From an uncultured Pseudomonadota bacterium (lineage in GTDB: Bacteria > Pseudomonadota > Gammaproteobacteria > Burkholderiales > Rhodocyclaceae), in assembly GCA_946479855.1 (NCBI GenBank), contig CAMLHL010000017.1, positions 1 to 44,153 of the forward strand: a stretch of DNA of 44,153 nucleotides. Reading direction: 5' to 3'. How positions within the stretch are numbered: the first letter of the stretch is position 1; each line of letters opens with the position of its first letter. Below, piece by piece: positions 17,008 through 25,477 of this stretch. The notes beneath the pieces are model-generated. The model was not told the origin of the DNA and searched no databases. It worked only from the letters and a program-made list of their open reading frames with translations. The translations under genes and the position numbers were made by a program.

Positions 17008-18050
17008 GCCTTGTCGGAGACGCCGGCCGACTCGAAGCTGGCCATCTCGTTAAGGAAATTCACCGCCGCCTGGAGCAGCGGATAAGCCAGCGCCGCCCCG
17101 GTGCCCTCGCCGAGGCGCAGGCCGAGGTCGAGCAAGGGCTCGGCCTGCATCGCCTGCAGCTGCGCGGCATGGCCGGGTTCGGCCGAGCGGTGGCAGAAGA
17201 CACAGTAATCGCGCAGATCCGGCGCCAGCCGGCTGGCGACCAGCGCCGCGGCACCGACGATGAAGCCGTCGATGAGCAGGGCCATCTTCGCTTCGGCCGC
17301 CGCCAGCATGGCGCCGACCATGGCGGCGACCTCGAAGCCACCGAATTCGGCGAGCAGCGTCAAGGCATCATCGTTGCCACTGGTGGTGCGATAGCGGGTC
17401 AGGGCCTGTTCCAGCAGCGCCTGCTTGCGCACCAACCCGGCATCGTCCAGGCCGGTGCCGCGACCGACGCATTCTGCCAGCGGCGCACCGGTCAGGCAAT
17501 GGGTGAGCAGCGAGGCCGACGCGGTATTGCCGATGCCCATTTCGCCGAAACCGACGACGTTGCAGCCGGCCGCCGCCAGAGCGCGCACCACCGCGGCCCC
17601 CGCGGCGATGGCCTGGGCGCACTGGGCGACGGTCATCGCCGGCTGTTCAAGATAATTGGCCGTACCCAGCGCCACCTTGGCGTCGATCAGGCCATCCCGC
17701 CGGCCGAAATCGTGCGCCACACCGGCATCGACCACCGACAGGCCGAGACCGTTCTGACGGGCGAAGACATTGATCGCCGCCCCGCCGGCCAGGAAATTCT
17801 CGACCATCTGCCAGGTCACATCCTGCGGGTAGGCCGAGACCCCGGCCTTGGCGGCCCCGTGATCGCCGGCAAAGACGAGCATCTGCGGGTTATTCAGTTG
17901 CGGCGTCAGCGACTGCTGGATGAGGCCGATCTGCACGGCAACCTCTTCCATCTGGCCGAGCGCGCCAAGCGGCTTGGTCTTGCGGTCGACCTTGTTTTTC
18001 AGGGTATTTTCAAGCCCGCGATCCGGGGCGGCAATTTCAAACGAATGCAT
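17004..18050 (-). CDS. cobT: nicotinate-nucleotide--dimethylbenzimidazole phosphoribosyltransferase
   Basis: A 348-residue enzyme that makes alpha-ribazole 5'-phosphate from nicotinate mononucleotide and DMB, activating the lower ligand. Visible family features: [21 protein letters not shown] near residue 30, [58 protein letters not shown] and [17 protein letters not shown]. The C-terminal Glu of GEGTG is the catalytic base in the family. ATG 18050 is chosen; GGAGAA lies just upstream. It is the first gene behind the minus-strand cobalamin riboswitch and terminator. Confidence 0.96.
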   Translation of the reverse strand: MHSFEIAAPDRGLENTLKNKVDRKTKPLGALGQMEEVAVQIGLIQQSLTPQLNNPQMLVFAGDHGAAKAGVSAYPQDVTWQMVENFLAGGAAINVFARQNGLGLSVVDAGVAHDFGRRDGLIDAKVALGTANYLEQPAMTVAQCAQAIAAGAAVVRALAAAGCNVVGFGEMGIGNTASASLLTHCLTGAPLAECVGRGTGLDDAGLVRKQALLEQALTRYRTTSGNDDALTLLAEFGGFEVAAMVGAMLAAAEAKMALLIDGFIVGAAALVASRLAPDLRDYCVFCHRSAEPGHAAQLQAMQAEPLLDLGLRLGEGTGAALAYPLLQAAVNFLNEMASFESAGVSDKA

Positions 18051-18060
18051 CCGATTCTCC

Positions 18061-18111
18061 AAAAGCAATAGGGCCTCGCGGCGGCGTTTGGCCAACGCTG
18101 CCGCGAAGCCC
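18061..18111 (-). terminator. intrinsic terminator between cobalamin riboswitch and cobT
   Basis: On the minus strand an almost perfect hairpin (18111 down to 18071; arms of about 18 bp with one or two non-Watson-Crick positions, loop GGCCA) is followed by TATTGCTTTT at 18070-18061. It lies between the riboswitch aptamer and the cobT start. This position is that of an expression platform: B12 binding upstream would favour the hairpin and stop transcription. The T-run is interrupted, so efficiency may be moderate. Confidence 0.7.
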
Positions 18112-18134
18112 TGTCCACAGGCTTCCAAATGGTC

Positions 18135-18269
18135 TCGACACGTCTTCTGGCTTTCGGATCAACCGGATTGCCGCGCCTTCCCGGCTTCCGCCAGTGGCAT
18201 CGTGCAGCATCCGTCCCCGGTTACAGCGGCGGGCCCGCCCCGGATTCACACCGGGTTCCGTATTGTCGA
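18135..18269 (-). ncRNA. cobalamin riboswitch controlling cobT-cobS
   Basis: Read on the minus strand the segment carries the conserved blocks of the B12 aptamer in order: GGTGTGAATCCGGGG and GCCGCTGTAA, then the core GCCACTG...GGGAAGGC, and finally GAAAGCCAGAAGACG. The ends pair as P1: TCGACA at 18269-18264 with TGTCGA at 18140-18135. A perfect -10 box precedes it and a terminator follows, so the arrangement promoter, aptamer, terminator, cobT is complete. It occupies the space between divergent cobT and cobU. Confidence 0.9.
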
Positions 18270-18276
18270 AGGCGAA

Positions 18277-18282
18277 ATTATA
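18277..18282 (-). promoter_or_regulatory. -10 box for the cobT riboswitch transcript
   Basis: The minus strand reads TATAAT here, placing the transcription start near 18270, the exact 5' edge of the riboswitch P1 helix. No good -35 hexamer is seen at the usual distance, so the promoter may need an activator or rely on the -10 alone. Confidence 0.6.
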
Positions 18283-18322
18283 GCGGTTGCCGGCCCGGCC
18301 GCCTTCACCCAGAATGCCGGTC

Positions 18323-18892
18323 ATGAAAGAACTGATCCTCGGCGGGGCGCGGTCGGGCAAGAGCCTGCTGGCCGAACAGCGCGCCCGCGATTCCGGCCTC
18401 AAGGTCGTCTACCTCGCCACGGCCGAAGTCCGCGACGAGGAAATGGCTCGCCGCATCGCGCACCACCAGGCCCGGCGGCCGGCCGACTGGGCCTGCGCCG
18501 TCGAGCCGCTGCATCTGGCCGCAAAACTTGGCGAACTGGCGACAGCGGATACCTGCATTCTGGTCGATTGCCTGACCCTGTGGCTGTCCAACCTGCTCTT
18601 CGCCGGACAGGCGGCCGCACAAGCCGAGGCCGACATGGCCGTAGCCTGCCCGCTGCTGCGCGACGAAACCGCGGCGCTGGTCGACGTGCTGCCCGCCTTG
18701 CCCGGCCGCGTCATCATCGTTTCCAACGAGGTCGGCTGGGGCATCGTGCCCATGCATCCGGTATCGCGACTGTTTGCCGACGAGCAGGGCCGCCTGAACC
18801 AGCGCATCGCCGCAGTCTGCGGTCAGGTGACGCTGGTTGCTGCCGGACTGCCGCTCTGCCTCAAGGCCTCCGGCACCCCGACAGCGGCCTGA
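18323..18892 (+). CDS. cobU: adenosylcobinamide kinase / adenosylcobinamide-phosphate guanylyltransferase
   Basis: A 189-residue bifunctional enzyme (CobU/CobP) that phosphorylates adenosylcobinamide and then transfers GMP from GTP. Visible: the P-loop GGARSGKS at residues 6-13, YLATAEVRDEEMARRIAHHQARRP with the guanylylated His region, ILVDCLTLWLSNLL, and IIVSNEVGWGIVPMHPVSRLFADEQGRLNQ, all classic for the family. ATG 18323 puts the P-loop at the normal place; ATG 18314 is an alternative. It is transcribed away from cobT; any promoter would overlap the minus-strand riboswitch promoter. No riboswitch of its own was seen. Confidence 0.95.
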   Translation: MKELILGGARSGKSLLAEQRARDSGLKVVYLATAEVRDEEMARRIAHHQARRPADWACAVEPLHLAAKLGELATADTCILVDCLTLWLSNLLFAGQAAAQAEADMAVACPLLRDETAALVDVLPALPGRVIIVSNEVGWGIVPMHPVSRLFADEQGRLNQRIAAVCGQVTLVAAGLPLCLKASGTPTAA

Positions 18893-18954
18893 GAGCGTTC
18901 CGAGAAGCAGCCGATCGTCCTCTTTCGGCATAACAACGGTATCCTTCGCAAAAA

Positions 18955-18970
18955 GACACCCCGGGGTGTC
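18955..18970. promoter_or_regulatory. perfect 16-bp palindrome upstream of the histidine-kinase gene
   Basis: GACACCCCGGGGTGTC is a perfect palindrome located 17 bp before the kinase ATG and just ahead of its AGAGGAGG ribosome site. Its symmetry and position suggest a dimeric regulator site or a cruciform in the 5' leader. No T-run follows, so it is not a standard terminator for cobU. Confidence 0.5.
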
Positions 18971-18986
18971 AGCAGAGGAGGAAAAG

Positions 18987-19595
18987 ATGCACACCTTGCT
19001 GGATGTTCTGGCCTCGGGCGTACACGACGCCAAGAATCAGCTGTTTGTAGCCGAGTCGATGATCAGCGCCGCCGAAGCGGAACATGGCATCGCGCTGGGC
19101 GAGGCGCGTTACGCCATCGAGGCCGCCGCCACCCGCCTGTCGCGGACACTGGCTGCCTACCAGATCCTGCGCCAGGATGCGACGACAGCCGTGACGCCGG
19201 TCATCGTCGACGATCTCTGCGCCGAAGTGGCGCTTGCCCAGCAAACCCATCTGGCCAACACCGGAATCCAGTTCTCCGTCGACTGCCAGGTACTCGATGA
19301 ATGGCCGCTCGACCGCGATCTGGTCAGCGACATGCTCAACAACGCCATCCAGAACGCCGGGCGCCATGCCCGCCGCCGGGTGCACCTGGCAGCGGCGGCC
19401 AAGGACGGCTGGCTGGTCATGACCGTCGAGGATGACGGCCCGGGTTTCGCCGCCCTGCCCCCGCCCCCCGGCACCGGCCTGACGGTCGCCCGGCGCCTGG
19501 CTGCGCTGCATGCCCGCAAGGGGCGGCAAGGCAGCCTGCACTTGAGCAACGACGCCCTGCTCGGCGGCGCCCGTTTCGAGCTGCGTCTGCCCTAA
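18987..19595 (+). CDS. compact histidine kinase (no sensor domain)
   Basis: A 202-residue soluble kinase. The N terminus has a dimerisation/phosphoacceptor helix with VHDAKNQLF, where His13 is the likely phosphorylated residue (HDxKN instead of the usual HExRNP). A HATPase domain follows: N box DMLNNAIQNAGRHA near 116-129, G1 VEDDGPGF and G2 GTGLTVARRLAALHA. There is no transmembrane or PAS segment, so the input must come from a partner protein or the cytosol. ATG 18987 has a strong AGAGGAGG. The stop overlaps the start of the response regulator (TAATG), so they form a cognate pair. Confidence 0.85.
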   Translation: MHTLLDVLASGVHDAKNQLFVAESMISAAEAEHGIALGEARYAIEAAATRLSRTLAAYQILRQDATTAVTPVIVDDLCAEVALAQQTHLANTGIQFSVDCQVLDEWPLDRDLVSDMLNNAIQNAGRHARRRVHLAAAAKDGWLVMTVEDDGPGFAALPPPPGTGLTVARRLAALHARKGRQGSLHLSNDALLGGARFELRLP

Positions 19596-20953
19596 TGGAC
19601 GATTACAGCAAGAAGCGCTTTCTCGTCATCGACGACCAGCCGCAGGCGCGCGACGCCCTGCGCACCATCGCCCAGACCATCGGCGCGTTCACCGTCGAGT
19701 TCGCCTCCAATTACCAGGATGCGATCTACCGCATCCGCAACAACTCGCCGGACATCATTCTCTGCGATTACATGTTGGGCGAAGGACGTTCCGGCCAGCA
19801 GTTGCTGGAGGAGTTGCGCCGCTTCAACCTGCTGCCGGACGAAACGATCTTCATGATGGTGACCGGCGAACAGGCTTACGAGCAGGTCGTTTCGGCCGTC
19901 GAACTAGTCCCCGACGACTACATCATCAAGCCTTTTTCCCCGGACAAGCTGGTTCTGCGGCTGAATCGCATCGTCGCCAAGAAAAATTTCTTCGCCGCCT
20001 ATTACCGGGAAAAGCGCAAGCAGGAATATGCCCGCGCCCTTGAAATCCTGGCAGCCCAGCAGCAGAGCGAGGCAGGACGTCCCTACCGCTTCGAAACCCT
20101 GCGCCAGCAGGCCGAGATCCTGCTCAGCAGCGGCAATGCCCAGGGCGCCGAAGCGGCTTACCGGAAAATCCTCGACGACTACGAGTTTCCCTGGGCACGC
20201 GCCGGCGTTGCCCGTTCATTGCACCGGCAGAAACGTTTTAGCGAAGCGCGCCAGGAAATCGACCGGGTGGTCGACGCCACGCCGCTTTTTTTCGATGCCG
20301 CCGACCTCAAGGCCAATATCTGCATGGCGCAGGGCGAACATGCCGAAGCCCAGCAGATCCTCGACGAAGTCGCCAAAAAAACGCCGCGCAACTATCTGCG
20401 CAAGCGCCTGCTGGCCGAAGCGGCGACCCTGAACGGCGATCTTGCCGTCGCCCAGGCCGCGATGGCCGACGTCATCGCCAACGACACCATGCCCGGCGCC
20501 ATTTCGCCGGGCGACCGCCTGGCCTTGGCACGCAGCTATGTCGATGCCGGCGACCGGATTTCCGGCGAAAAAGTGCTGGTCACGCTGCGCGACTCGGAAA
20601 TCCAGGCGCTGAATCTCGACGAGCAGGCCGGCTTTGCCGCGCTACTGGCCATCTGTGCGCCGGGCAAAGGCAAGCCCCGCTTCGTCGGCCTGCGCCCGGC
20701 ACTGCTGGTCGCCGAACTGGAGGCCACGGCACGCATCGACGTGCTGCGTGCCGCGCTGTCGATCGCCGACCATCCCTTGGCCGACACCCAGACCGAGCAG
20801 TTGATGGCCGGCCCGGAAGCCAAGAAAGTCTTCGCCGCGATCCGCAAACACTACGCACTGCACGGCCGGGAACAGGATTTCCGCGAAATTCAAAAACAGG
20901 TGGCGCTCATGCGCATCCAGCATGACGAGGAGCGGCCCGCCCCGCCGGCCTAG
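19595..20953 (+). CDS. response regulator with TPR-type C-terminal domain
   Basis: A 452-residue protein. Residues 1-125 are a receiver domain: acidic pair Asp13/Asp14 in VIDDQ, phosphoacceptor Asp58 in LCDYML, Thr in MMVTGE and Lys in YIIKPFSP. The rest is alpha-helical with TPR-like repeats, for example [22 protein letters not shown] and [19 protein letters not shown], with no DNA-binding or enzymatic domain visible. Output is thus probably through protein-protein contact. It is coupled to the preceding kinase. The pair sits between cobU and cobQ, although nothing in it points to B12. The stop overlaps the convergent cobQ stop at CTAG. Confidence 0.88.
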   Translation: MDDYSKKRFLVIDDQPQARDALRTIAQTIGAFTVEFASNYQDAIYRIRNNSPDIILCDYMLGEGRSGQQLLEELRRFNLLPDETIFMMVTGEQAYEQVVSAVELVPDDYIIKPFSPDKLVLRLNRIVAKKNFFAAYYREKRKQEYARALEILAAQQQSEAGRPYRFETLRQQAEILLSSGNAQGAEAAYRKILDDYEFPWARAGVARSLHRQKRFSEARQEIDRVVDATPLFFDAADLKANICMAQGEHAEAQQILDEVAKKTPRNYLRKRLLAEAATLNGDLAVAQAAMADVIANDTMPGAISPGDRLALARSYVDAGDRISGEKVLVTLRDSEIQALNLDEQAGFAALLAICAPGKGKPRFVGLRPALLVAELEATARIDVLRAALSIADHPLADTQTEQLMAGPEAKKVFAAIRKHYALHGREQDFREIQKQVALMRIQHDEERPAPPA

Positions 20954-22416
20954 CCCACCGGCAGAATGGCGGCCATCTTGCCCCAGTCGAGCGCCGCTTC
21001 GACCGAATCGGCCAGCCGGTCGAGATCGGCTTCACGGCGGGCGGCAAAGTCGACCGGCTCGCTGTCCGTCATGCCCGCCCAGGCGAGCAGCGCGCTCAGG
21101 GCGGCCGGATGATCGAAAAGGCCGTGGCAATAAGTGGCGAAGACCTGATCATCGGCTGAAACAGCACCATCGCTGCGGCCGTCGGCCAGTGCCACCGCCC
21201 TTTGGGCAAGGCCGGCCCCCTCCGTCACACCAAGGTGGATTTCGTAGCCGATCATGGCTGGCCGGCCAGGCAGCGACAAGTGACCGCTCACATTGCGCAA
21301 CTGTTTCTCGGCTTTCAACGTCGTCGTCACCTCAAGCACACCGAGGCCCGGCGTGCTGCCCGGACTGCCTTCCAGCCCCTGTGGATCGTCGATCCGGCGA
21401 CCGAGCATCTGGTAGCCGCCGCACAGGCCGATGAGTTTGCCGCCGTAGCGCAGGTGTTTCTCGATCGCCGCCGCCCAGCCGCGCTCGCGCAGCCAGTCGA
21501 GATCGGCGCGCACCGCCTTGGAACCGGGGAGGACGATCAGGTCGGCGGCAGGCGGCGTTTCGCCCGGGCCGACCCACCGAAAATCAACCTCCGGATGCAG
21601 GCGCAACGGATCGAGATCGTTGTGGTTCGAGACGCGCGGGTAAGCCGGGGCGACGACTTTCAGTTTTGGCCGTTTTTTGCCGTCGACCGTCGCAGTCGCG
21701 ATGGCGTCCTCGGCGTCGAGCATCAGGCCGTGCAAGTAGGGCAGGACGCCGAGTACCGGCTTGCCGGTCCGCGCCTCCAGCCAGCTCAGGCCGGATTCGA
21801 GCAGGCCGATGTCGCCGCGAAAGCGGTTGATGACAAAGCCCTTGACGCGCGCCTGCTCGGACGGCGAAAGCAGGTCGAGCGTGCCGACCAGATGGGCGAA
21901 AACGCCGCCGCGATCGATGTCGGCGATCAGGATGACCGGGCAATCGACCGCCTCGGCAAAGCCCATGTTGGCGATGTCGCGGTCGCGCAGATTGATCTCG
22001 GCCGGAGAGCCCGCCCCCTCGACCAGCACGCAGTCGTAAGCGGCGCTCAGGCGCGCCCAGGACTCAAGCACGGCCCCCATCGCCCGCGGCTTGTAGGCGT
22101 GGTAATCACGGGCGTCGAGATCCATCGCCACCTGGCCGTGGATGATGATCTGCGCCGTCTTGTCGGTAGTCGGCTTCAGCAGCACCGGGTTGAAATCGCT
22201 GTGCGGCGCAAGACCGCAGGCCAGCGCCTGCAGGGCCTGCGCCCGGCCGATCTCGCCACCATCGACGGTCACCGCCGAATTGAGCGCCATGTTCTGCGGT
22301 TTGAATGGCGCCACGGACACGCCGCGACGTTTCAGGATGCGGCACAGCGCGGCGACCAGCGTCGTCTTGCCGGCATCGGAAGTCGTGCCTTGGACCATCA
22401 GGGAAGCGCTGGACAT
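20950..22416 (-). CDS. cobQ: cobyric acid synthase
   Basis: A 488-residue glutamine-dependent amidase that adds four side-chain amides to adenosylcobyrinate a,c-diamide. The N-terminal half is a P-loop dethiobiotin-synthase-like domain: [53 protein letters not shown] and [16 protein letters not shown]. The C-terminal half is a class I glutamine amidotransferase with the nucleophile in LCGGYQML and the His in [11 protein letters not shown] 22416 has no evident ribosome site. It is divergent from bluB and may share a regulatory region with it, but no riboswitch is seen on its own leader. Confidence 0.97.
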   Translation of the reverse strand: MSSASLMVQGTTSDAGKTTLVAALCRILKRRGVSVAPFKPQNMALNSAVTVDGGEIGRAQALQALACGLAPHSDFNPVLLKPTTDKTAQIIIHGQVAMDLDARDYHAYKPRAMGAVLESWARLSAAYDCVLVEGAGSPAEINLRDRDIANMGFAEAVDCPVILIADIDRGGVFAHLVGTLDLLSPSEQARVKGFVINRFRGDIGLLESGLSWLEARTGKPVLGVLPYLHGLMLDAEDAIATATVDGKKRPKLKVVAPAYPRVSNHNDLDPLRLHPEVDFRWVGPGETPPAADLIVLPGSKAVRADLDWLRERGWAAAIEKHLRYGGKLIGLCGGYQMLGRRIDDPQGLEGSPGSTPGLGVLEVTTTLKAEKQLRNVSGHLSLPGRPAMIGYEIHLGVTEGAGLAQRAVALADGRSDGAVSADDQVFATYCHGLFDHPAALSALLAWAGMTDSEPVDFAARREADLDRLADSVEAALDWGKMAAILPVG

Positions 22417-22448
22417 GGGGAAAAACGGTGAAAAAGGGCGGTAATTAT

Positions 22449-22496
22449 GGCACCATCCCCCTTCCGAAGCGATTCGGAAAAGTATCTCCAGGTGCC
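22449..22496 (-). promoter_or_regulatory. nested hairpin in the cobQ leader
   Basis: Two nested stems lie 33 to 80 bases upstream of cobQ: inner TTCCGAA/TTCGGAA (22462-22479, loop of four) and outer GGCACC/GGTGCC (22449-22454 with 22491-22496). On the minus strand this would fold in the 5' leader of the cobQ transcript. No long T-run directly follows. It may be a regulatory RNA structure or an operator. Confidence 0.45.
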
Positions 22497-22637
22497 GTTG
22501 GCGGCGCTTTCACAAATTGTTCCTGAGACCAAGACAAGTCGAAGACGCCCCGCGGGCATCTCCGTGGGACCGTGCAATCCTGCATGGCGCGGCGAAGTCG
22601 ACAACGTCAGGGACGATTTGTGAAAGCGCCGGAACGG
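22495..22637. repeat. long inverted repeat between cobQ and bluB
   Basis: Arms 22502-22517 and 22616-22631 are perfect 16-bp inverted copies (CGGCGCTTTCACAAAT and complement). They extend inward to 22526 and 22607 with two mismatches, and outward to 22495 and 22637 with one indel, giving arms of about 31 bp around an 80-bp spacer. The right arm runs into the first bases of the bluB riboswitch and the left arm into the cobQ leader. Either the two divergent transcripts start in duplicated, inverted promoter/operator elements, or this is a MITE-like insertion. I see no target-site duplication that decides between them. Confidence 0.75.
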
Positions 22638-22762
22638 AGAATCGGGAAGGCGGTGTAATTCCGCCACGTGCCCAACGCTGTGAGGAGGACGTTCGCCGCA
22701 AATTGCCACTGGTGCAGACCGGGAAGGCGCGGCAACGGTTGAATCCGAGTCAGAAGACCGGC
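22628..22762 (+). ncRNA. cobalamin riboswitch controlling bluB operon
   Basis: Conserved B12-aptamer blocks appear in order: GGTGTAATTCCGCC and CCCAACGCTGTGA, the core TTGCCACTG...GGGAAGGCGCGG, and GAGTCAGAAGACC. P1 can form between GCCGG (22628-22632) and CCGGC (22758-22762). It ends 60 bases before bluB ATG, with a terminator in between. The 5' strand of P1 lies within the right arm of the inverted repeat. It is expected to switch off bluB-cbiB-cobD-btuF-btuF2 when coenzyme B12 is plentiful. Confidence 0.9.
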
Positions 22763-22775
22763 CAGGAGATCGTTT

Positions 22776-22806
22776 GAGGGCTGCTTGGTCAGGCAGCTGC
22801 CGTTTT
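22776..22806 (+). terminator. intrinsic terminator between B12 riboswitch and bluB
   Basis: A short stem (GCTGC pairing with GCAGC, loop TTGGTCAG) is followed by TGCCG and then TTTTT at 22802-22806, placed between the aptamer and bluB. The stem is modest and a few bases separate it from the T-run, so it may also act with the aptamer by hiding the AAGGGG ribosome site at 22812-22817. Confidence 0.55.
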
Positions 22807-22822
22807 TCCACAAGGGGAATCC

Positions 22823-23584
22823 ATGGAAAACCAAGTTGCACCGGCGCAAGCCGTACCGTCTTTTTCAGCGGCCGAACGCGCCGCCGTCTATCGCACCATC
22901 TTCAACCGCCGCGACGTGCGCGGCCAGTTCCTGCCCGACCCGGTCCCCGACGAGGTGCTCAGCCGCGTACTGATGGCGGCCCATCATGCGCCGTCAGTCG
23001 GCTTCATGCAGCCGTGGAACTTCCTGCTCGTTCGCTCAGCCGAGGTCAAACAGCGCGTCCGCGACGTCTTTGCCAAGGCGCACGCCGAAGCGGCGCTGAT
23101 GTTCCCGGAAGGCAAACGCGAAATCTACAGCCAGCTCAAGCTCGAAGGCATCGTCGAATCACCGCTCGGCCTGTGTATCACCTGCGACCGCGAGCGTACC
23201 GGCCCGGTCGTCGTCGGCCGCACGCACATCAAGACGATGGACTTGTACAGCAGCGTCTGCGCCGTGCAAAACCTCTGGCTGGCCGCCCGCGCCGAAGGCC
23301 TGGGCGTCGGCTGGGTGAGCATCTTCAACCAGCCGGAACTCCAGGACGCGCTGGGCATACCGCGCCACATCGTGCCGGTCGCCTACCTCTGCCTCGGCTA
23401 CGTCAGCCACTTCCACGACAAGCCGGAACTGGAAAAGGCCGGCTGGCTGCCGCGCCTGCCGATCGCCGATCTGCTCTATTACGACCAGTGGGGACAGGCC
23501 GACGCCGAGCGACAAGAGCCGTTGACCGCAGCGCTCGCCGCCCTGCAGGACGACATCCAGCAGCGGGGCCGCTTCCCCCTATGA
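22823..23584 (+). CDS. bluB: 5,6-dimethylbenzimidazole synthase BluB
   Basis: A 253-residue flavin enzyme of the nitroreductase fold that uses O2 to break down reduced FMN into DMB, the lower ligand of B12. Family features: [26 protein letters not shown] near residue 25, [16 protein letters not shown] near 57-72, and the C-terminal half with [29 protein letters not shown]. The position right behind a B12 riboswitch and ahead of cbiB supports BluB over a generic nitroreductase. It implies that DMB is made when oxygen is present. ATG 22823 has AAGGGGAA upstream; its stop overlaps cbiB (ATGA). Confidence 0.95.
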   Translation: MENQVAPAQAVPSFSAAERAAVYRTIFNRRDVRGQFLPDPVPDEVLSRVLMAAHHAPSVGFMQPWNFLLVRSAEVKQRVRDVFAKAHAEAALMFPEGKREIYSQLKLEGIVESPLGLCITCDRERTGPVVVGRTHIKTMDLYSSVCAVQNLWLAARAEGLGVGWVSIFNQPELQDALGIPRHIVPVAYLCLGYVSHFHDKPELEKAGWLPRLPIADLLYYDQWGQADAERQEPLTAALAALQDDIQQRGRFPL

Positions 23585-24492
23585 CCCTCGACGGCGCGCT
23601 CGCCATGCCGACGGCCGCCCTGGCCGCCGTGCTCCTCGACCGCCTGCTTGGCGAGCCGCGCCGCTGCCACCCGCTGGTCGGCTTCGGCCGGCTGGCCAGC
23701 GCCGTCGAACAGCGCCTGAACCGCCGCCAGCGCCTGGCCGGCCTGTTCGCCTGGGCGCTGGTCGTCCTGCCGCCGGTTGGGCTGGCCCTGCTGCTGCGGC
23801 CGCTGGCACCGTTCATGGTCGACGTCGCCCTGCTCTATTTTTCACTCGGCGCGCACAGTCTCGCCGAACATGCCGAAGCGGTCGCCAAACCGCTGCGCGA
23901 AGGCCGGCTGGACGAGGCCCGGCAACGGGTCGGCTGGATTGTTTCCCGAGAAACTTCGGGACTCGACGCGTCCGGCGTGGCCAAGGCCGGCGTCGAATCG
24001 GTCCTCGAAAACGGCAATGATGCCATTTTCGGCGCGCTGTTCTGGTTCGCCCTGCTCGGCGGCCCCGGCGCCCTGTTGTTCCGGCTGGCCAACACGCTGG
24101 ACGCCATGTGGGGCTACCGGACTGAACGTTTCAACCTGTTCGGCCGCCCGGCCGCCCGCCTCGACGATGTGCTGAACTGGCTGCCGGCCCGTCTGACCGC
24201 CCTGACTTACGCCCTGCTCGGCCGGACGCGCTTGGCGCTGCTCTGCTGGCGGACGCAGGCGCCAGGCTGGGAGAGTCCGAATGCCGGGCCGGTCATGGCG
24301 GCCGGCGCCGGCAGCCTCGGCGTGCGGCTCGGCGGCGCGGCGATTTATCACGGACAGACGGAAATCCGCCCGCCGCTCGGGGCCGGTCCACCGCCGGTGG
24401 CGGCCGATCTCGAGCGGGCGATTGCCCTGATCCGGCGCAGTCTGGGACTGTGGCTAACCCTCCTTTTCATGATTGGAATCCTCCATGCTTGA
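23581..24492 (+). CDS. cbiB: adenosylcobinamide-phosphate synthase CbiB
   Basis: A 303-residue inner-membrane protein that attaches aminopropanol phosphate (or ethanolamine phosphate) to adenosylcobyric acid. Family marks: [21 protein letters not shown] near residue 18, [78 protein letters not shown], and [22 protein letters not shown]. Several hydrophobic helices are evident. The start overlaps the bluB stop by four bases, and the end overlaps the cobD start by eight, so expression is coupled. Confidence 0.96.
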   Translation: MTLDGALAMPTAALAAVLLDRLLGEPRRCHPLVGFGRLASAVEQRLNRRQRLAGLFAWALVVLPPVGLALLLRPLAPFMVDVALLYFSLGAHSLAEHAEAVAKPLREGRLDEARQRVGWIVSRETSGLDASGVAKAGVESVLENGNDAIFGALFWFALLGGPGALLFRLANTLDAMWGYRTERFNLFGRPAARLDDVLNWLPARLTALTYALLGRTRLALLCWRTQAPGWESPNAGPVMAAGAGSLGVRLGGAAIYHGQTEIRPPLGAGPPPVAADLERAIALIRRSLGLWLTLLFMIGILHA

Positions 24493-25477
24493 CCACGGCG
24501 GCCGCCTGCGCGAAGCGGCGGCACACTACGGCATCCCGCTGGCCGACTGGCTGGACCTGTCCACCGGCATCAACCCGGAAGCCTGGCCGGTGCCGGCGCT
24601 GCCCCCGGCCGTCTGGCAGCGCCTGCCGGAAAGCAACGACGGGCTGGAAGCCGCGGCTGCCGCCTACTACGGCAACCCCCGCCTGCTGCCGGTGGCCGGT
24701 TCGCAGGCCGCCATCCAGTGGCTGCCGGCCCTGCTGCCGCGTGCCGTCGTCGCCTGCATCTCGCCGATCTACAGTGAGCATCCGCAAGCCTGGCAACGGG
24801 CCGGGCACAAGTTGCGTTACCTGCAGAACGCCACCCTGCCGCGCGCCCTGGCGGCGGCCACCCCCTACGTGCTGCTGTGCAATCCGAACAACCCGACGGC
24901 GGACCGCCATCCGCACGCAGTCGCGGTCGACGCGGCGCAGCAGCTGAAAAAACGGGGCGGCTGGCTGATCGTCGACGAGGCGTTCATCGATCCGACGCCA
25001 CAGGACAGTCTGGCGCCGTTGGCCGGCAGCGACGAAGCTCCCAACCTGATCGTCCTGCGCTCGCTCGGCAAGTTCTTCGGGCTGGCCGGGGCGCGTGTCG
25101 GCTTCATCTTCGCGGCGCCGGACATCCTGGCCCGAATGAACGAGGCGATGGGCCCCTGGACCATCAGCGGCCCGGCCCGCGAAGTGGCCCGTCAGGCGCT
25201 GCTGGATACGGCCTGGCAGGCCGCCACCCGAGGCCGCTTGCAGGCGGCCGGCGAGCGCCTGCACCAGTTGCTGGCACCGCACGGCGACGTCAAATCAACC
25301 GCCCTGTTCGCGACGCTGACCACCCCGCAGGCCACCGAACTGCATGAATATCTTGCCCGCCAGGGCATCCTGACCCGCCGCTTCGAGCAGCAACCGCTGC
25401 TGCGCTGCGGACTGCCGGGCCGCGCCGCCGACTGGCAGCGCCTGGGCAGCGCCTTAGCCGCATGGAAACCAAGATGA
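24485..25477 (+). CDS. cobD: L-threonine O-3-phosphate decarboxylase
   Basis: A 330-residue PLP enzyme of the class II aminotransferase fold that makes (R)-1-amino-2-propanol phosphate, the linker used by CbiB. Visible: N-terminal HGGRLREAA and [17 protein letters not shown]-site motifs [10 protein letters not shown] and IVDEAFIDP; and the Schiff-base lysine in [15 protein letters not shown]. The resemblance to histidinol-phosphate aminotransferase is expected, but the HGG/LSTGINP start and cob context decide for CobD. ATG 24485 is preferred to a TTG at 24473. The stop overlaps the btuF ATG at 25474. Confidence 0.93.
   Translation: MLDHGGRLREAAAHYGIPLADWLDLSTGINPEAWPVPALPPAVWQRLPESNDGLEAAAAAYYGNPRLLPVAGSQAAIQWLPALLPRAVVACISPIYSEHPQAWQRAGHKLRYLQNATLPRALAAATPYVLLCNPNNPTADRHPHAVAVDAAQQLKKRGGWLIVDEAFIDPTPQDSLAPLAGSDEAPNLIVLRSLGKFFGLAGARVGFIFAAPDILARMNEAMGPWTISGPAREVARQALLDTAWQAATRGRLQAAGERLHQLLAPHGDVKSTALFATLTTPQATELHEYLARQGILTRRFEQQPLLRCGLPGRAADWQRLGSALAAWKPR

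Noticed and set aside
18037..18402. 121-codon open frame on the minus strand over the cobT leader
   Set aside because: It covers the cobalamin riboswitch and terminator; the conserved RNA blocks explain the sequence better.
22449..22496. A B12 riboswitch on the cobQ leader
   Set aside because: The minus strand of 22417-22500 has hairpins but none of the conserved aptamer blocks.
22517..22777. 86-codon open frame on the plus strand
   Set aside because: Lies across the inverted repeat and the B12 riboswitch; no ribosome site, no family resemblance.
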